This document shows positions 1 to 7,183 of a stretch of 8,193 nt of DNA, piece by piece. The DNA lies in the NCBI GenBank assembly GCA_946626265.1, contig CAMOUE010000099.1:1-8193 (forward strand). Reading direction: 5' to 3'. The DNA is from an uncultured Eggerthellaceae bacterium. GTDB lineage: Bacteria > Actinomycetota > Coriobacteriia > Coriobacteriales > Eggerthellaceae. Below the pieces are notes generated by a model, which saw nothing but the letters and a program-made list of their open reading frames with translations, was not told the DNA's origin and made no database searches. The first letter of the stretch is position 1, and each line of letters starts with the position of its first letter. A program made the translations under genes and the position numbers.

Positions 1-3000
1 GTTTGGACATCGGCTCGAAGACGATTAAGCTCGTGTTGGTGGATGACGACGCGCAGACGGTGCTTTACTCACGCTACCAGGAGCATCGCTCGCAGGTTAA
101 GCGGGCGCTGACGGAAGTGCTCCACGATGCATTGTGGAAATACGGCGACTGCGTGGTGGAGCCGACGGTGACGGGCTCTGCTGGAATGCGCGTCGCAGAG
201 CTGTTCGACGTGCCGTTCGTTCAAGAGGTGGTGGCGTTGCGTCGGGCAGTGCGCAAGCATGTGCCCGAGGCCGACGTGATCTTGGAAATGGGCGGGGAAG
301 ACACGAAGCTCGTGTATGTGACGGGCGTCCCGGAGCAGCGTATGAATACGATTTGCGCCGGCGGCACCGGAAGCTTCATAGAGATGATGGCGTCTCTCAT
401 GGGCGTGAAGGCGGACGAAATGAACTTCCTCGCCTCGAACGCCTCCACGACGTATCCCATCGCATCGCGGTGTGCCGTGTTCGCGAAATCGGACGTGAGG
501 CCCCTGCTGAACAGCGGCGTTCGACGCGAAGACGTTGCGGCGAGCGTACTGGAGGCCGTGTGCACGCAAGCGGTGGCGGGCTTGTCGTCGGGTCGTCCCA
601 TTCAGGGCACGGTTGCCCTGTTAGGAGGGCCGTTCAGCTACATCCCCGCGTTGCGCGATGCGTTCTGCGACGTGACGGGTATCGACAAAGATCACGCCAT
701 CGTGCCCGAGGACGCCCACCTGCTCGTTGCGTACGGTGCGGCAATAGGTCGCGAGTCGGGCCAAGCGCTGCAGCTTTCCCAGCTCGAAAAGCTGGTGGTC
801 AGCACGCCGTTCGAATCTTCGGAGGGGATGCGGCGCCTGCCGCCTCTGTTCACGTCGCAAATCCAATACGAGCGGTTCAGGTTACGTCATGCGGCATGCC
901 GTTTGCCTCGACAAGACCTTGTCGATTCCTCAAAGAACCTGTTCATCGGCATTGATGCGGGTTCGACCACCGTAAAGGTGGCACTTGTGGACGAAAGCGG
1001 CGCGCTCTGCGACTACGATTACGCCTGGAACGAAGGCGACGTGTCGGTGAGCTTGACCAAGATGCTCGAGGGGCTGTACGACCGACTGTACGGTTCCTGG
1101 ATGCCGCACAAGACGATTCGGCGCTCATGCGTCATCGGCTACGGTGAGGAGTACTGCAAAGCCGCCTACGGCGTTGACGTGGGCGAGGTGGAGACGGTGG
1201 CGCACCTACGTGCGGCGAAGGCGCTTGTTCCCGACGTGGATTTTCTCATGGACATCGGTGGCCAGGATATCAAGTGCTTCTACGTAAAAGACGGGGCGAT
1301 TGCCGATATCGTCCTGAACGAGGCGTGCAGCTCTGGATGCGGGTCGCTGTTCGATAGCATCGCGCGATCCATGAAGCGAACCAAAGAGGAATTCGCGGTC
1401 GACGCGCTTTACGCATCCGAGCCGGTCGATCTTGGCACGCGATGTGCCACGTTCATGGATTCGCGCGTGAAGCACGCGCAGAAGGAGGGCGCGTCGGTCG
1501 GCGACATTGCGGCGGGCGTTTGCTATTCCACGGTGCGCAACGCGCTGTACAAAGTGGTGCGGCAACCCGATTTTTCCCGCGTGGGAAAGCGGATAGTCGT
1601 GCAGGGGGGCGCGTTCGCCAACGATTCGGTGTTGCGCGCATTCGAAATGGAAACGGGCGTCGAGGTGTCGAGGCCCGATTTGTCGCAGATCATGGGCGCA
1701 TACGGTGCCGCGCTGCTGGCAAGGGACGAGTGGATGGCGTTGCGGGAGGATGAACGCGACCAGGTGGAGAGCGGTATCGTGGGGCCCGACGAACTGCGGT
1801 TCCTCTCGCCTAAGCGCAGGTCGCTGGTATGCGATGGATGCACCAACCATTGCAAGCTGACCGTATCGGATTTCGGAGGAGACAAGGAAGGCCTGGGACG
1901 CAAGCTGGTTTCGGGTAACCGTTGCGAACGTGGCGTCATGCAGGCATGCGGGGTTTCCGATGCGGGCAAGCGGCCTCCGAACGTGTTGGAGCTGAAGGCG
2001 CGCTTGGTGGAGCGTTGCTTTGGAGATGAACGCGGGGAAGCCGAAGCGGATCGCGGCCTCCGTGTGGGCATCCCGCCGGTTCTGGCGCTTTATGAGAGCT
2101 ATCCGTTCTGGTCGAAGTTCTTCCGGGCTTTGGGCTGCCGTGTCGTTTCTCCGGCGCGCACCGACGAGTCGCTGTTCCGTTGCGGTATGAGCAGCATTCC
2201 CGTCGAAAGCTCGTGCTATCCGGCAAAGCTGGTGTATGGACACGTCGAGGAGCTGGTCCTGCGAGGCGCTCAAGTCGTGTTCGCTCCGCGCATGTCGCTG
2301 GGATTTGCCCGTGAGGGCCTGCTCGGCATGTCGTTTGGCGGCACGCAAACTTGCCCCTTCATCGAGAACATGCCAAAACTGCTCGAGGTGAACATGCAAG
2401 TGCTCCGCGACGGGGCGCATGTGCTCATGGCGCCGGACTTCACGAATGTCGATGATTTGGAGGGCGCCGAAGAGCCCCTGCTGCAGGCGTTGCGGTTAGC
2501 GGGGGTGGAGCGCAACCGATCGGAGGTGCACGATGCCCTCGTTGTGGCGCAAGCCGCATATAGGGAGTATTTCGGCCTGCTGCGGCGCGCAACGCAACGT
2601 GCTTTGCAGAAAATCGATTCCGGGATATACCCGGGCGCTCTCGTGGTGGGGCATGGCTACCATGCGGACCCCGGGGTGAACCATGGAGTCGACAAGGTCC
2701 TGGCCGATCTCGGCTACGCGGTGATCGAGCAGGTCGACTATGATTTCGATGCGCGCAGACCTCGGATGGACGAGCGTGCTTCCGACGATCTCGGCGAGCT
2801 TTGGGCGACGAATGCCGAGACGCTGTACGCAGCCCGGATGCTTCGCGACCATCCGAACTTGCAGCCCATAATCCTGCGTTCGTTCGGATGCGGCGTCGAT
2901 GCCGTGGTCGCCGATGCGGTGCACGGCATGCTGAGGCGCGACGAGCGCATATTTGCCGAGTTGAAGCTCGACCAGATCGTCGACTTGGCCGCTGTGCGTA

Positions 3001-3641
3001 TACGCCTGCGCTCGCTTGCGTATGCCAACCGCAACCAGTCGGGCGGCGTCGAACTGCAGCAGGTGCGAGTGCCCGAGGGAGTGTTCATCCACGACTTGCA
3101 TGTCGGCGGCAATTTCGATACGTACGTGAGGTCGCGCAAGCTCGGCGCTTCAATAGTGCGCGCCCTGCGCGAAGCCGGATGCGATGGCGCCGTGGTGCAA
3201 GCAGAAGACGGATCGTGGCCGGGACTGGACTCCGATCAAGCGCAATGGGCAGATGACTTGGCCGTGCTGGATTACCGCCTATCGTTCCTCGCGGACGGGA
3301 AGGCGCCCGGGGATCTCTCCGGGTTGGCGTTCTTGGCGTTTTGCCGCAAGGACGGAGTGTTGATCCTGCGGTCGTGGGAAGAGGTCCGATCGTTCTGGGA
3401 GCTTCGCAGGGACGAGATTGCAGCCGAGCGCGAACGATTGCGCGTGAAAGCCGAGCGCGACGCCGAACGCCAAGCTGAGGCTGCACGGCGGATGTCGTTG
3501 CAACAGGTGCGTGACGCGCATCGGCAACCGGAGACCCCTCAACCGTTTTCGAGTCTCGCCGACCGTTGGGGCGCTTTCAACAGCTTCCCGGTCGATATCG
3601 CCTTCCCCGACGAGGTCCCGCCTCCGGGGCTTACCGGCTGA
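1..3641 (+). CDS. Large acyl-CoA dehydratase activase (tandem BadF/HgdC-type ATPase plus DUF2229/HgdB-like region), 5' partial
   Basis: Residues are numbered from the TTG codon at 3. That codon is internal: bases 1-2 (GT) would close a Gly codon in the family's G-x-D-I-G-S phosphate motif, so the true start lies upstream and few residues are missing. Module 1 (about 1-260) shows DIGSKTIKLV, EMGGEDTK (near 95), CAGGTGS with Cys118, RCAVFAKS with Cys157, and a GG-containing ATP motif near 208. Module 2 (about 314-575) repeats these as GIDAGSTTVK, DIGGQDIK (417-424), CSSGCGS with Cys442, RCATFMDS with Cys481, and QGGAFAND. A Cys cluster follows (C610, C613, C617, C641). A DUF2229-like region then begins near 686 (YESYPFW, CYPAKL at 738), followed by an HgdB-like part (GHGYHADPGVNHG 883-895, SFGCGVDAV around Cys963, RIRLRSL). 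The tail from about 1134 is a charged, probably coiled-coil helix. In the family, HgdC-type activators use ATP to drive low-potential electron transfer to 2-hydroxyacyl-CoA dehydratases or benzoyl-CoA reductases. The actual partner of this fused subfamily is not established. It is cytoplasmic by inference, with no membrane segments. The usual conserved C-terminal block of about 1400-residue relatives is not recognisable here. Confidence 0.9.
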   Translation, partial: LDIGSKTIKLVLVDDDAQTVLYSRYQEHRSQVKRALTEVLHDALWKYGDCVVEPTVTGSAGMRVAELFDVPFVQEVVALRRAVRKHVPEADVILEMGGEDTKLVYVTGVPEQRMNTICAGGTGSFIEMMASLMGVKADEMNFLASNASTTYPIASRCAVFAKSDVRPLLNSGVRREDVAASVLEAVCTQAVAGLSSGRPIQGTVALLGGPFSYIPALRDAFCDVTGIDKDHAIVPEDAHLLVAYGAAIGRESGQALQLSQLEKLVVSTPFESSEGMRRLPPLFTSQIQYERFRLRHAACRLPRQDLVDSSKNLFIGIDAGSTTVKVALVDESGALCDYDYAWNEGDVSVSLTKMLEGLYDRLYGSWMPHKTIRRSCVIGYGEEYCKAAYGVDVGEVETVAHLRAAKALVPDVDFLMDIGGQDIKCFYVKDGAIADIVLNEACSSGCGSLFDSIARSMKRTKEEFAVDALYASEPVDLGTRCATFMDSRVKHAQKEGASVGDIAAGVCYSTVRNALYKVVRQPDFSRVGKRIVVQGGAFANDSVLRAFEMETGVEVSRPDLSQIMGAYGAALLARDEWMALREDERDQVESGIVGPDELRFLSPKRRSLVCDGCTNHCKLTVSDFGGDKEGLGRKLVSGNRCERGVMQACGVSDAGKRPPNVLELKARLVERCFGDERGEAEADRGLRVGIPPVLALYESYPFWSKFFRALGCRVVSPARTDESLFRCGMSSIPVESSCYPAKLVYGHVEELVLRGAQVVFAPRMSLGFAREGLLGMSFGGTQTCPFIENMPKLLEVNMQVLRDGAHVLMAPDFTNVDDLEGAEEPLLQALRLAGVERNRSEVHDALVVAQAAYREYFGLLRRATQRALQKIDSGIYPGALVVGHGYHADPGVNHGVDKVLADLGYAVIEQVDYDFDARRPRMDERASDDLGELWATNAETLYAARMLRDHPNLQPIILRSFGCGVDAVVADAVHGMLRRDERIFAELKLDQIVDLAAVRIRLRSLAYANRNQSGGVELQQVRVPEGVFIHDLHVGGNFDTYVRSRKLGASIVRALREAGCDGAVVQAEDGSWPGLDSDQAQWADDLAVLDYRLSFLADGKAPGDLSGLAFLAFCRKDGVLILRSWEEVRSFWELRRDEIAAERERLRVKAERDAERQAEAARRMSLQQVRDAHRQPETPQPFSSLADRWGAFNSFPVDIAFPDEVPPPGLTG

Positions 3642-3642
3642 A

Positions 3643-3671
3643 CGAGCCGCCTTGCTCGCCAAAGCGGCTCG
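3643..3671. terminator. Possible bidirectional stem-loop between convergent genes
   Basis: CGAGCCGC (3643-3650) and GCGGCTCG (3664-3671) form a perfect 8-bp, GC-rich inverted repeat with a 13-base loop. It lies 2 bases after the activase stop and 17 bases beyond the ATPase stop, entirely inside the 47-bp convergent gap. Neither side is followed by a real T-run (AAACCGATC on the plus side; TT only on the minus side). It is therefore not a classical intrinsic terminator, though a weak or factor-assisted shared terminator is plausible from its position. Confidence 0.4.
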
Positions 3672-3688
3672 AAACCGATCAGAGCAGC

Positions 3689-5194
3689 TTACTCCAAAGC
3701 GTCAATGCGGGCGTTAAGGTCGTCTTTGCGCTGGTCGAGCATCAGTTCTTCGTTGTGTCGATAATAGCTATCGCATCCGAAGCGACCGATGAAGCGCGAG
3801 TGGGTCTTGCGGGCGGTTAGCTCCGTGACGAACAAGAGCATCTCCTTGTCTTCGCCGAACGCTTCTCCGAGGAACGCGAACGCCGCTTCAAGTGCCGACC
3901 TGCCGTCGTCTGCGATTCCGCTGAGCGCGTCGACTTCTGCCATGTATTCACGCTGCAGTTCGTCGAAAGCTGCGGCGTGCAGGTCGACGCCCTCGCGCAC
4001 AAGGCGTGCCTGAAGCGATTTCACCAAGTCGAGCGAGCGTTTGGCGCCATGCAGCCATTCATCGGCGGCGGTTCCCGCCGAGATGCGGCGGTCGAGCTCT
4101 TCGCGCATGTGAGTCGTCTCGGCGTCGAGGGCTTCGTCGAGCGCCGTTCCTCCGGAAGCGCGCTCGCGGACCGACTTCAGGGCGTCGCGCGCGCCCAATA
4201 CGGCGGTTTCGCGATCGAGTGCAATCCCGAGCTTGCTTTCGAGGCCGTCCAGCAGCAGGCCCAGGAACGCGATGCGCTCGTCGAGCTTCGCCTCCTGCGC
4301 CCGGTGCAAGATGTCCTCGGGCATTTCGCCGGCAAGTATGTCCGAAACGCGGTAGTCGGAGCGGTACTTGCGGAACAGGTCGTAGTACACCGCGAATTCC
4401 TCGGCAATTTCGGGGTCTTGCACGTACTGTTCGATGAGCGATAGGTCGACTGGTTTTTCCAAATCCTCGAACAGGCACATGATTTCGGACAGGTCCGACC
4501 ATCCCCGGGCGCTGACGAATCGTTTCGCGGTGCGGGTCGATTCCACCGAGTAGAAGCTGTCGGGCTTGACGTCGAGGAACGAGAGAATGGCGGGATGCGC
4601 GCCGTTGTCGCTTGCGTATGCACGCCATGCATCGTAATCGGGTTCGACGACGATCTTGCGCAAGCGGTCGAGCGTTACGATATCGAACTCGTGAACCGAT
4701 TTATTGTAGGCGGGTGGGTTTCCAGCGCAAACGACGATCCAATTGTCGGGCACGTGGTGTCGTCCGAACGTCTTGAATTGCAGAAACTGGAGCATGGATG
4801 GATAGAGGGTTTCCGAGACGCAGTTGATCTCGTCGAGGAACAGGATACCTTCGCAGAGCCCCGTGGCGTCCATGTAATCGTAAATCGACGCGATTATCTC
4901 GGACATGGTGTATTCGGACACGTCGAACTGCCCGGCTGCGTATTCTCGATGCGTGATGAAGGGCAGGCCCAATGCGCTTTGCCGCGTATGATGGGTCATG
5001 GAATACGAGACCAGCCCGATACCCAGTTCGTTGGCGATTTGCGCCATGATAGCCGTTTTCCCGATACCCGGTGCGCCCACCAGGAACAAGGGGCGCTGGC
5101 GTGATTGCGGGATGCGGTGAAATCCGGCGTCGTCCTTTGCCAAATACGCCTCGACTGTATCCTTCACCTGCTGCTTTGCTTGTGTGATGTTCAT
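3689..5194 (-). CDS. MoxR-like AAA+ ATPase
   Basis: A 501-residue ATPase, last gene of the minus-strand operon. The AAA+ core fills the N-terminal half: Walker A GAPGIGKT (40-47), Walker B ILFLDE (117-122), a sensor-1 region VVCAGNPP with Asn159, and DRLR (176-179) at the position where MoxR proteins carry the arginine-finger-like motif. From about residue 270 to the end the protein is helical and charged, with likely coiled-coil stretches and no recognised domain. The start at 5194 is chosen because AGGGGGA sits 5 bases upstream. An in-frame ATG 33 bases further up (5227) has no ribosome site. MoxR ATPases form hexameric rings that remodel or activate clients, usually with a VWA partner (RavA-ViaA, NorQ-NorD and CbbQ-CbbO are known examples). 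The VWA gene directly upstream fits that role. No signal peptide or membrane segment is seen, so it is probably cytoplasmic. The client is unknown, and the long C-terminal half may be the adaptor to the VWA protein. Confidence 0.9.
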   Translation of the reverse strand: MNITQAKQQVKDTVEAYLAKDDAGFHRIPQSRQRPLFLVGAPGIGKTAIMAQIANELGIGLVSYSMTHHTRQSALGLPFITHREYAAGQFDVSEYTMSEIIASIYDYMDATGLCEGILFLDEINCVSETLYPSMLQFLQFKTFGRHHVPDNWIVVCAGNPPAYNKSVHEFDIVTLDRLRKIVVEPDYDAWRAYASDNGAHPAILSFLDVKPDSFYSVESTRTAKRFVSARGWSDLSEIMCLFEDLEKPVDLSLIEQYVQDPEIAEEFAVYYDLFRKYRSDYRVSDILAGEMPEDILHRAQEAKLDERIAFLGLLLDGLESKLGIALDRETAVLGARDALKSVRERASGGTALDEALDAETTHMREELDRRISAGTAADEWLHGAKRSLDLVKSLQARLVREGVDLHAAAFDELQREYMAEVDALSGIADDGRSALEAAFAFLGEAFGEDKEMLLFVTELTARKTHSRFIGRFGCDSYYRHNEELMLDQRKDDLNARIDALE

Positions 5195-5199
5195 CTGGG

Positions 5200-5206
5200 T
5201 CCCCCT
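5200..5206 (-). promoter_or_regulatory. Ribosome binding site of the MoxR-like ATPase gene
   Basis: The minus strand reads AAAAGGGGGACCCAG and then ATG. The purine core AGGGGGA is 5 bases from the start codon. It lies in the 39-bp gap after the VWA gene stop and settles the ATG at 5194 as the start in preference to the one at 5227. A strong site of its own suggests the ATPase can be translated independently of, and perhaps more than, the VWA protein. Confidence 0.75.
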
Positions 5207-5233
5207 TTTCCAGCTTCTTCCGATCATTCGCTC

Positions 5234-7183
5234 TCAGCGCCACTGCTCTATGCCGTATTGGCTCAACACCGCTTTCGTCGCCCAAGGCGGCACGCGTCTC
5301 GGCCTGCCCTCGTCCTCGACGAACACGAAGGCGACGTCGTACTGAGGCGGGTCGTCGGGAAAAATGCCGTATCCGTCCGTGAAATAGACAAGGCCCCTCA
5401 AATCGGTGAAGGCGCCTTTGTCCAGAAGGTCGTCTACGTAGTCGAACACGGGGCGAAAATCCGTGTTGCCGAAGCCGTGCAACTCCAGTTCGCCCTGCTC
5501 TTCTTCGAATTGCCTGATGGACGTGATCACCGTGTCGGATTGCACGCGGGCGTCGCATTGGATCAGGTGGATGTTCACCTCGTCGCCGTATTCCTGCGTT
5601 TCCTTCAAGATCTCGAACGTGCGGGCGACGAACGTTCGCACCACCTCGCCAGAGCACGATCCCGAGGTGTCGAGCGCGATGGCGAAATCGCGTAGGCGGC
5701 GCTGTTCCTTGTATTCAAGGGGCTCTATCAATGGCATGTTGCCGTAGCGAGAGAGTCCGTATGTGTAGAACACGTAGTCGAATTCGTCATCGTTGATGCG
5801 CAGGTCCTCTCCTTCGGTGGCGAAGGTCCTAAGGAATTCCCCGTAGTCGATGGGCCTTCTGTTGGCGAGCTGCAGGTTTGCGCTCATCACCCCTGTTCCC
5901 CCGGAAGGCGATGCCGAAAACGCTTGCAGGTCGGTTTGGAACTGCTTGCTAATCTGCTCCCATTGCCTTTGAAGCTCCTGTATCGCAAGGTCGTCAGGGC
6001 TGGAGTTCCCGAAATCGACGTCGGCGTCGGGAGTTGGCGCCTCGCGCATTTCGCGTATGTCGTCGGGCCCGGAGTCGTTGTTTGCCGCGCGCTCCCCCTC
6101 GCCGTCGGAATTCTCCTCCGATGGCTCCGGTTCCTTTGGGGCGTCCTGCAACTCGATGTCTTGGCCGGGAATTTCGTCGGGATCGATGGAGCCGGCGTCG
6201 ATGTCGTCGCGTCGGTCGTCTTCATGCTGCTTTTCTGCGCTGTGTTGAAACCGCCCGTCGTCTCCTCCCGATTCGGCGCCGCTTGCCCCCTTGGACGCAT
6301 CGCCGTCCGCGTTCCCGTCTTGCGCATCGTCGTGTTTTTCGTCGGATCGGTTGTCGCGCGCCTCGTCGACCACGTTCTTGGCGGTCGAGCCGCTCTGCTT
6401 CTCGTAGCCGCCGCCTTCGTCTCCGCCGCTGTCGTATCCCAGGCCGCCTGCCACGGAAATCCATTCTTCATGGCTGTCGCGTGCGAAAAGATATCCCATG
6501 TGCATGAATTCCTGCAGGTCGATGCCGTGTCCCATCACGGACATCGGCTCGAGCTTCAATCGGGCGAGGGCGGCGTAGAGTTTCTGCGGCGTTAGCGTGC
6601 CGAACGCCCGCTCGAGCTTGTCGAGCGCTTCGTGGCGCAGGGGATCCCATTCGCTCGGGTGCAGTTGCTCTGCCAATTCCATTGCGCATGCTTCCACGCA
6701 GATGTCGGTTGCGATGGCCCACGCTCGGATATCGTCATGACGCCATTCCAGCGGCTGGCGGAACAGGCAGTGCAGGAGGGAGTGCAGGTAGTCGCGTGCG
6801 AGCTCGTCGGAAGACTCGCGAAAACGGGCGACGACCACCTCGGGGTTGTAATACATCGTGGCGTTGTTGGTTGCCAGCGAGCCACGTACTGCGCCGGGTT
6901 TTGTCGGCAGATGCCACAATGCTCGGCTGAAGAACCGAAACGACATCGTCAAAGAGGTGCGGCATTCGTCCATGATGTCGGCTGCGATCTCCGCAATGCG
7001 CGGATCGACGGCGAGCGGCCTCGTTTCCAGCGAGCCGTCGTCGTCCTCGCTGGAACCGGCCACCATGGCGCGCCCGCCCAGGCGCGTGGTCGTCCCGACT
7101 TTGCCCGTCTGGCCTTCTTTGGCCACATAGTCATCGGGGTTGCGGCTGAGCCCGTCGAGCGGATGATACGTGAGAAGGTTCAT
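5234..7183 (-). CDS. VWA domain protein with degenerate metallopeptidase-like N-domain (DUF2201 type)
   Basis: A 649-residue protein with three parts. Residues about 58-245 resemble the putative-metallopeptidase N-domain of DUF2201 proteins: a helical RFFSRALWHL region, then HSLLH (134-138) where an HExxH site would sit, then ATDICVE (D160, E164). Residues about 250-405 are a low-complexity, very acidic, Asp/Glu/Gly/Ser-rich linker. After a helical stretch (about 405-430) the C-terminus is a VWA domain with a complete MIDAS: DTSGS (505-509), Thr574 in GFGNTDF and Asp603 in YFTDGYG. The MIDAS implies Mg2+-dependent partner binding. The predicted role is adaptor for the MoxR-like ATPase encoded 39 bp downstream, linking it to a client. 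The ATG at 7183 overlaps the TGA of the upstream LRR gene (ATGA), implying translational coupling. AAGGGA 11 bases upstream is a weak ribosome site. The frame stays open far upstream, but that part is an Arg/His-rich shadow of the LRR gene. No signal peptide or membrane helix is visible. The domain assignment is by motif and layout only; protease activity is doubtful because the catalytic Glu is absent. Confidence 0.87.
   Translation of the reverse strand: MNLLTYHPLDGLSRNPDDYVAKEGQTGKVGTTTRLGGRAMVAGSSEDDDGSLETRPLAVDPRIAEIAADIMDECRTSLTMSFRFFSRALWHLPTKPGAVRGSLATNNATMYYNPEVVVARFRESSDELARDYLHSLLHCLFRQPLEWRHDDIRAWAIATDICVEACAMELAEQLHPSEWDPLRHEALDKLERAFGTLTPQKLYAALARLKLEPMSVMGHGIDLQEFMHMGYLFARDSHEEWISVAGGLGYDSGGDEGGGYEKQSGSTAKNVVDEARDNRSDEKHDDAQDGNADGDASKGASGAESGGDDGRFQHSAEKQHEDDRRDDIDAGSIDPDEIPGQDIELQDAPKEPEPSEENSDGEGERAANNDSGPDDIREMREAPTPDADVDFGNSSPDDLAIQELQRQWEQISKQFQTDLQAFSASPSGGTGVMSANLQLANRRPIDYGEFLRTFATEGEDLRINDDEFDYVFYTYGLSRYGNMPLIEPLEYKEQRRLRDFAIALDTSGSCSGEVVRTFVARTFEILKETQEYGDEVNIHLIQCDARVQSDTVITSIRQFEEEQGELELHGFGNTDFRPVFDYVDDLLDKGAFTDLRGLVYFTDGYGIFPDDPPQYDVAFVFVEDEGRPRRVPPWATKAVLSQYGIEQWR
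5971..6436 (-). other. Acidic low-complexity linker within the VWA protein
   Basis: Codes for roughly residues 250-405 of the VWA protein. It is dominated by Asp, Glu, Gly, Ser and Asn with scattered Lys/Arg, has almost no aromatic residues, and has no predicted fold. It joins the N-terminal metallopeptidase-like domain to the C-terminal VWA domain. Acidic linkers at this place are common in DUF2201-type and other MoxR-associated VWA proteins. It is likely disordered and probably varies in length among relatives. Confidence 0.7.

Noticed and set aside
1206..2420. Open frame of 404 codons antisense to the activase gene
   Set aside because: The encoded peptide is Arg/His/Ala-rich with no recognisable domain. 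It lies fully opposite a well-conserved coding region, so it is a GC-rich shadow frame.
4177..4632. Other overlapping frames within the MoxR-like ATPase gene (minus strand 4059-4628 and 4177-4632; plus strand 3977-4444)
   Set aside because: They have Arg-rich or random composition and no motifs. All are contained inside the verified ATPase frame.
5195..5227. Alternative start of the MoxR-like ATPase at the ATG at 5227
   Set aside because: No Shine-Dalgarno precedes it, whereas a strong one lies 5 bases before the ATG at 5194. The extra 11 residues look like translated ribosome-site sequence.
5924..6595. Plus-strand open frame of 223 codons with hydrophobic, membrane-like composition opposite the VWA linker
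   Set aside because: Its Val/Leu/Ala-rich look arises from reading the complement of Asp/Glu/Gly-rich codons. The minus-strand gene is continuous and has domains on both sides, and no ribosome site was seen for the plus frame.
5234..7183. Reading the VWA protein plus ATPase as magnesium or cobalt chelatase subunits
   Set aside because: The VWA protein has no AAA-like N-domain as ChlD/BchD does and instead has a DUF2201-type N-domain. No cofactor-biosynthesis genes are nearby.
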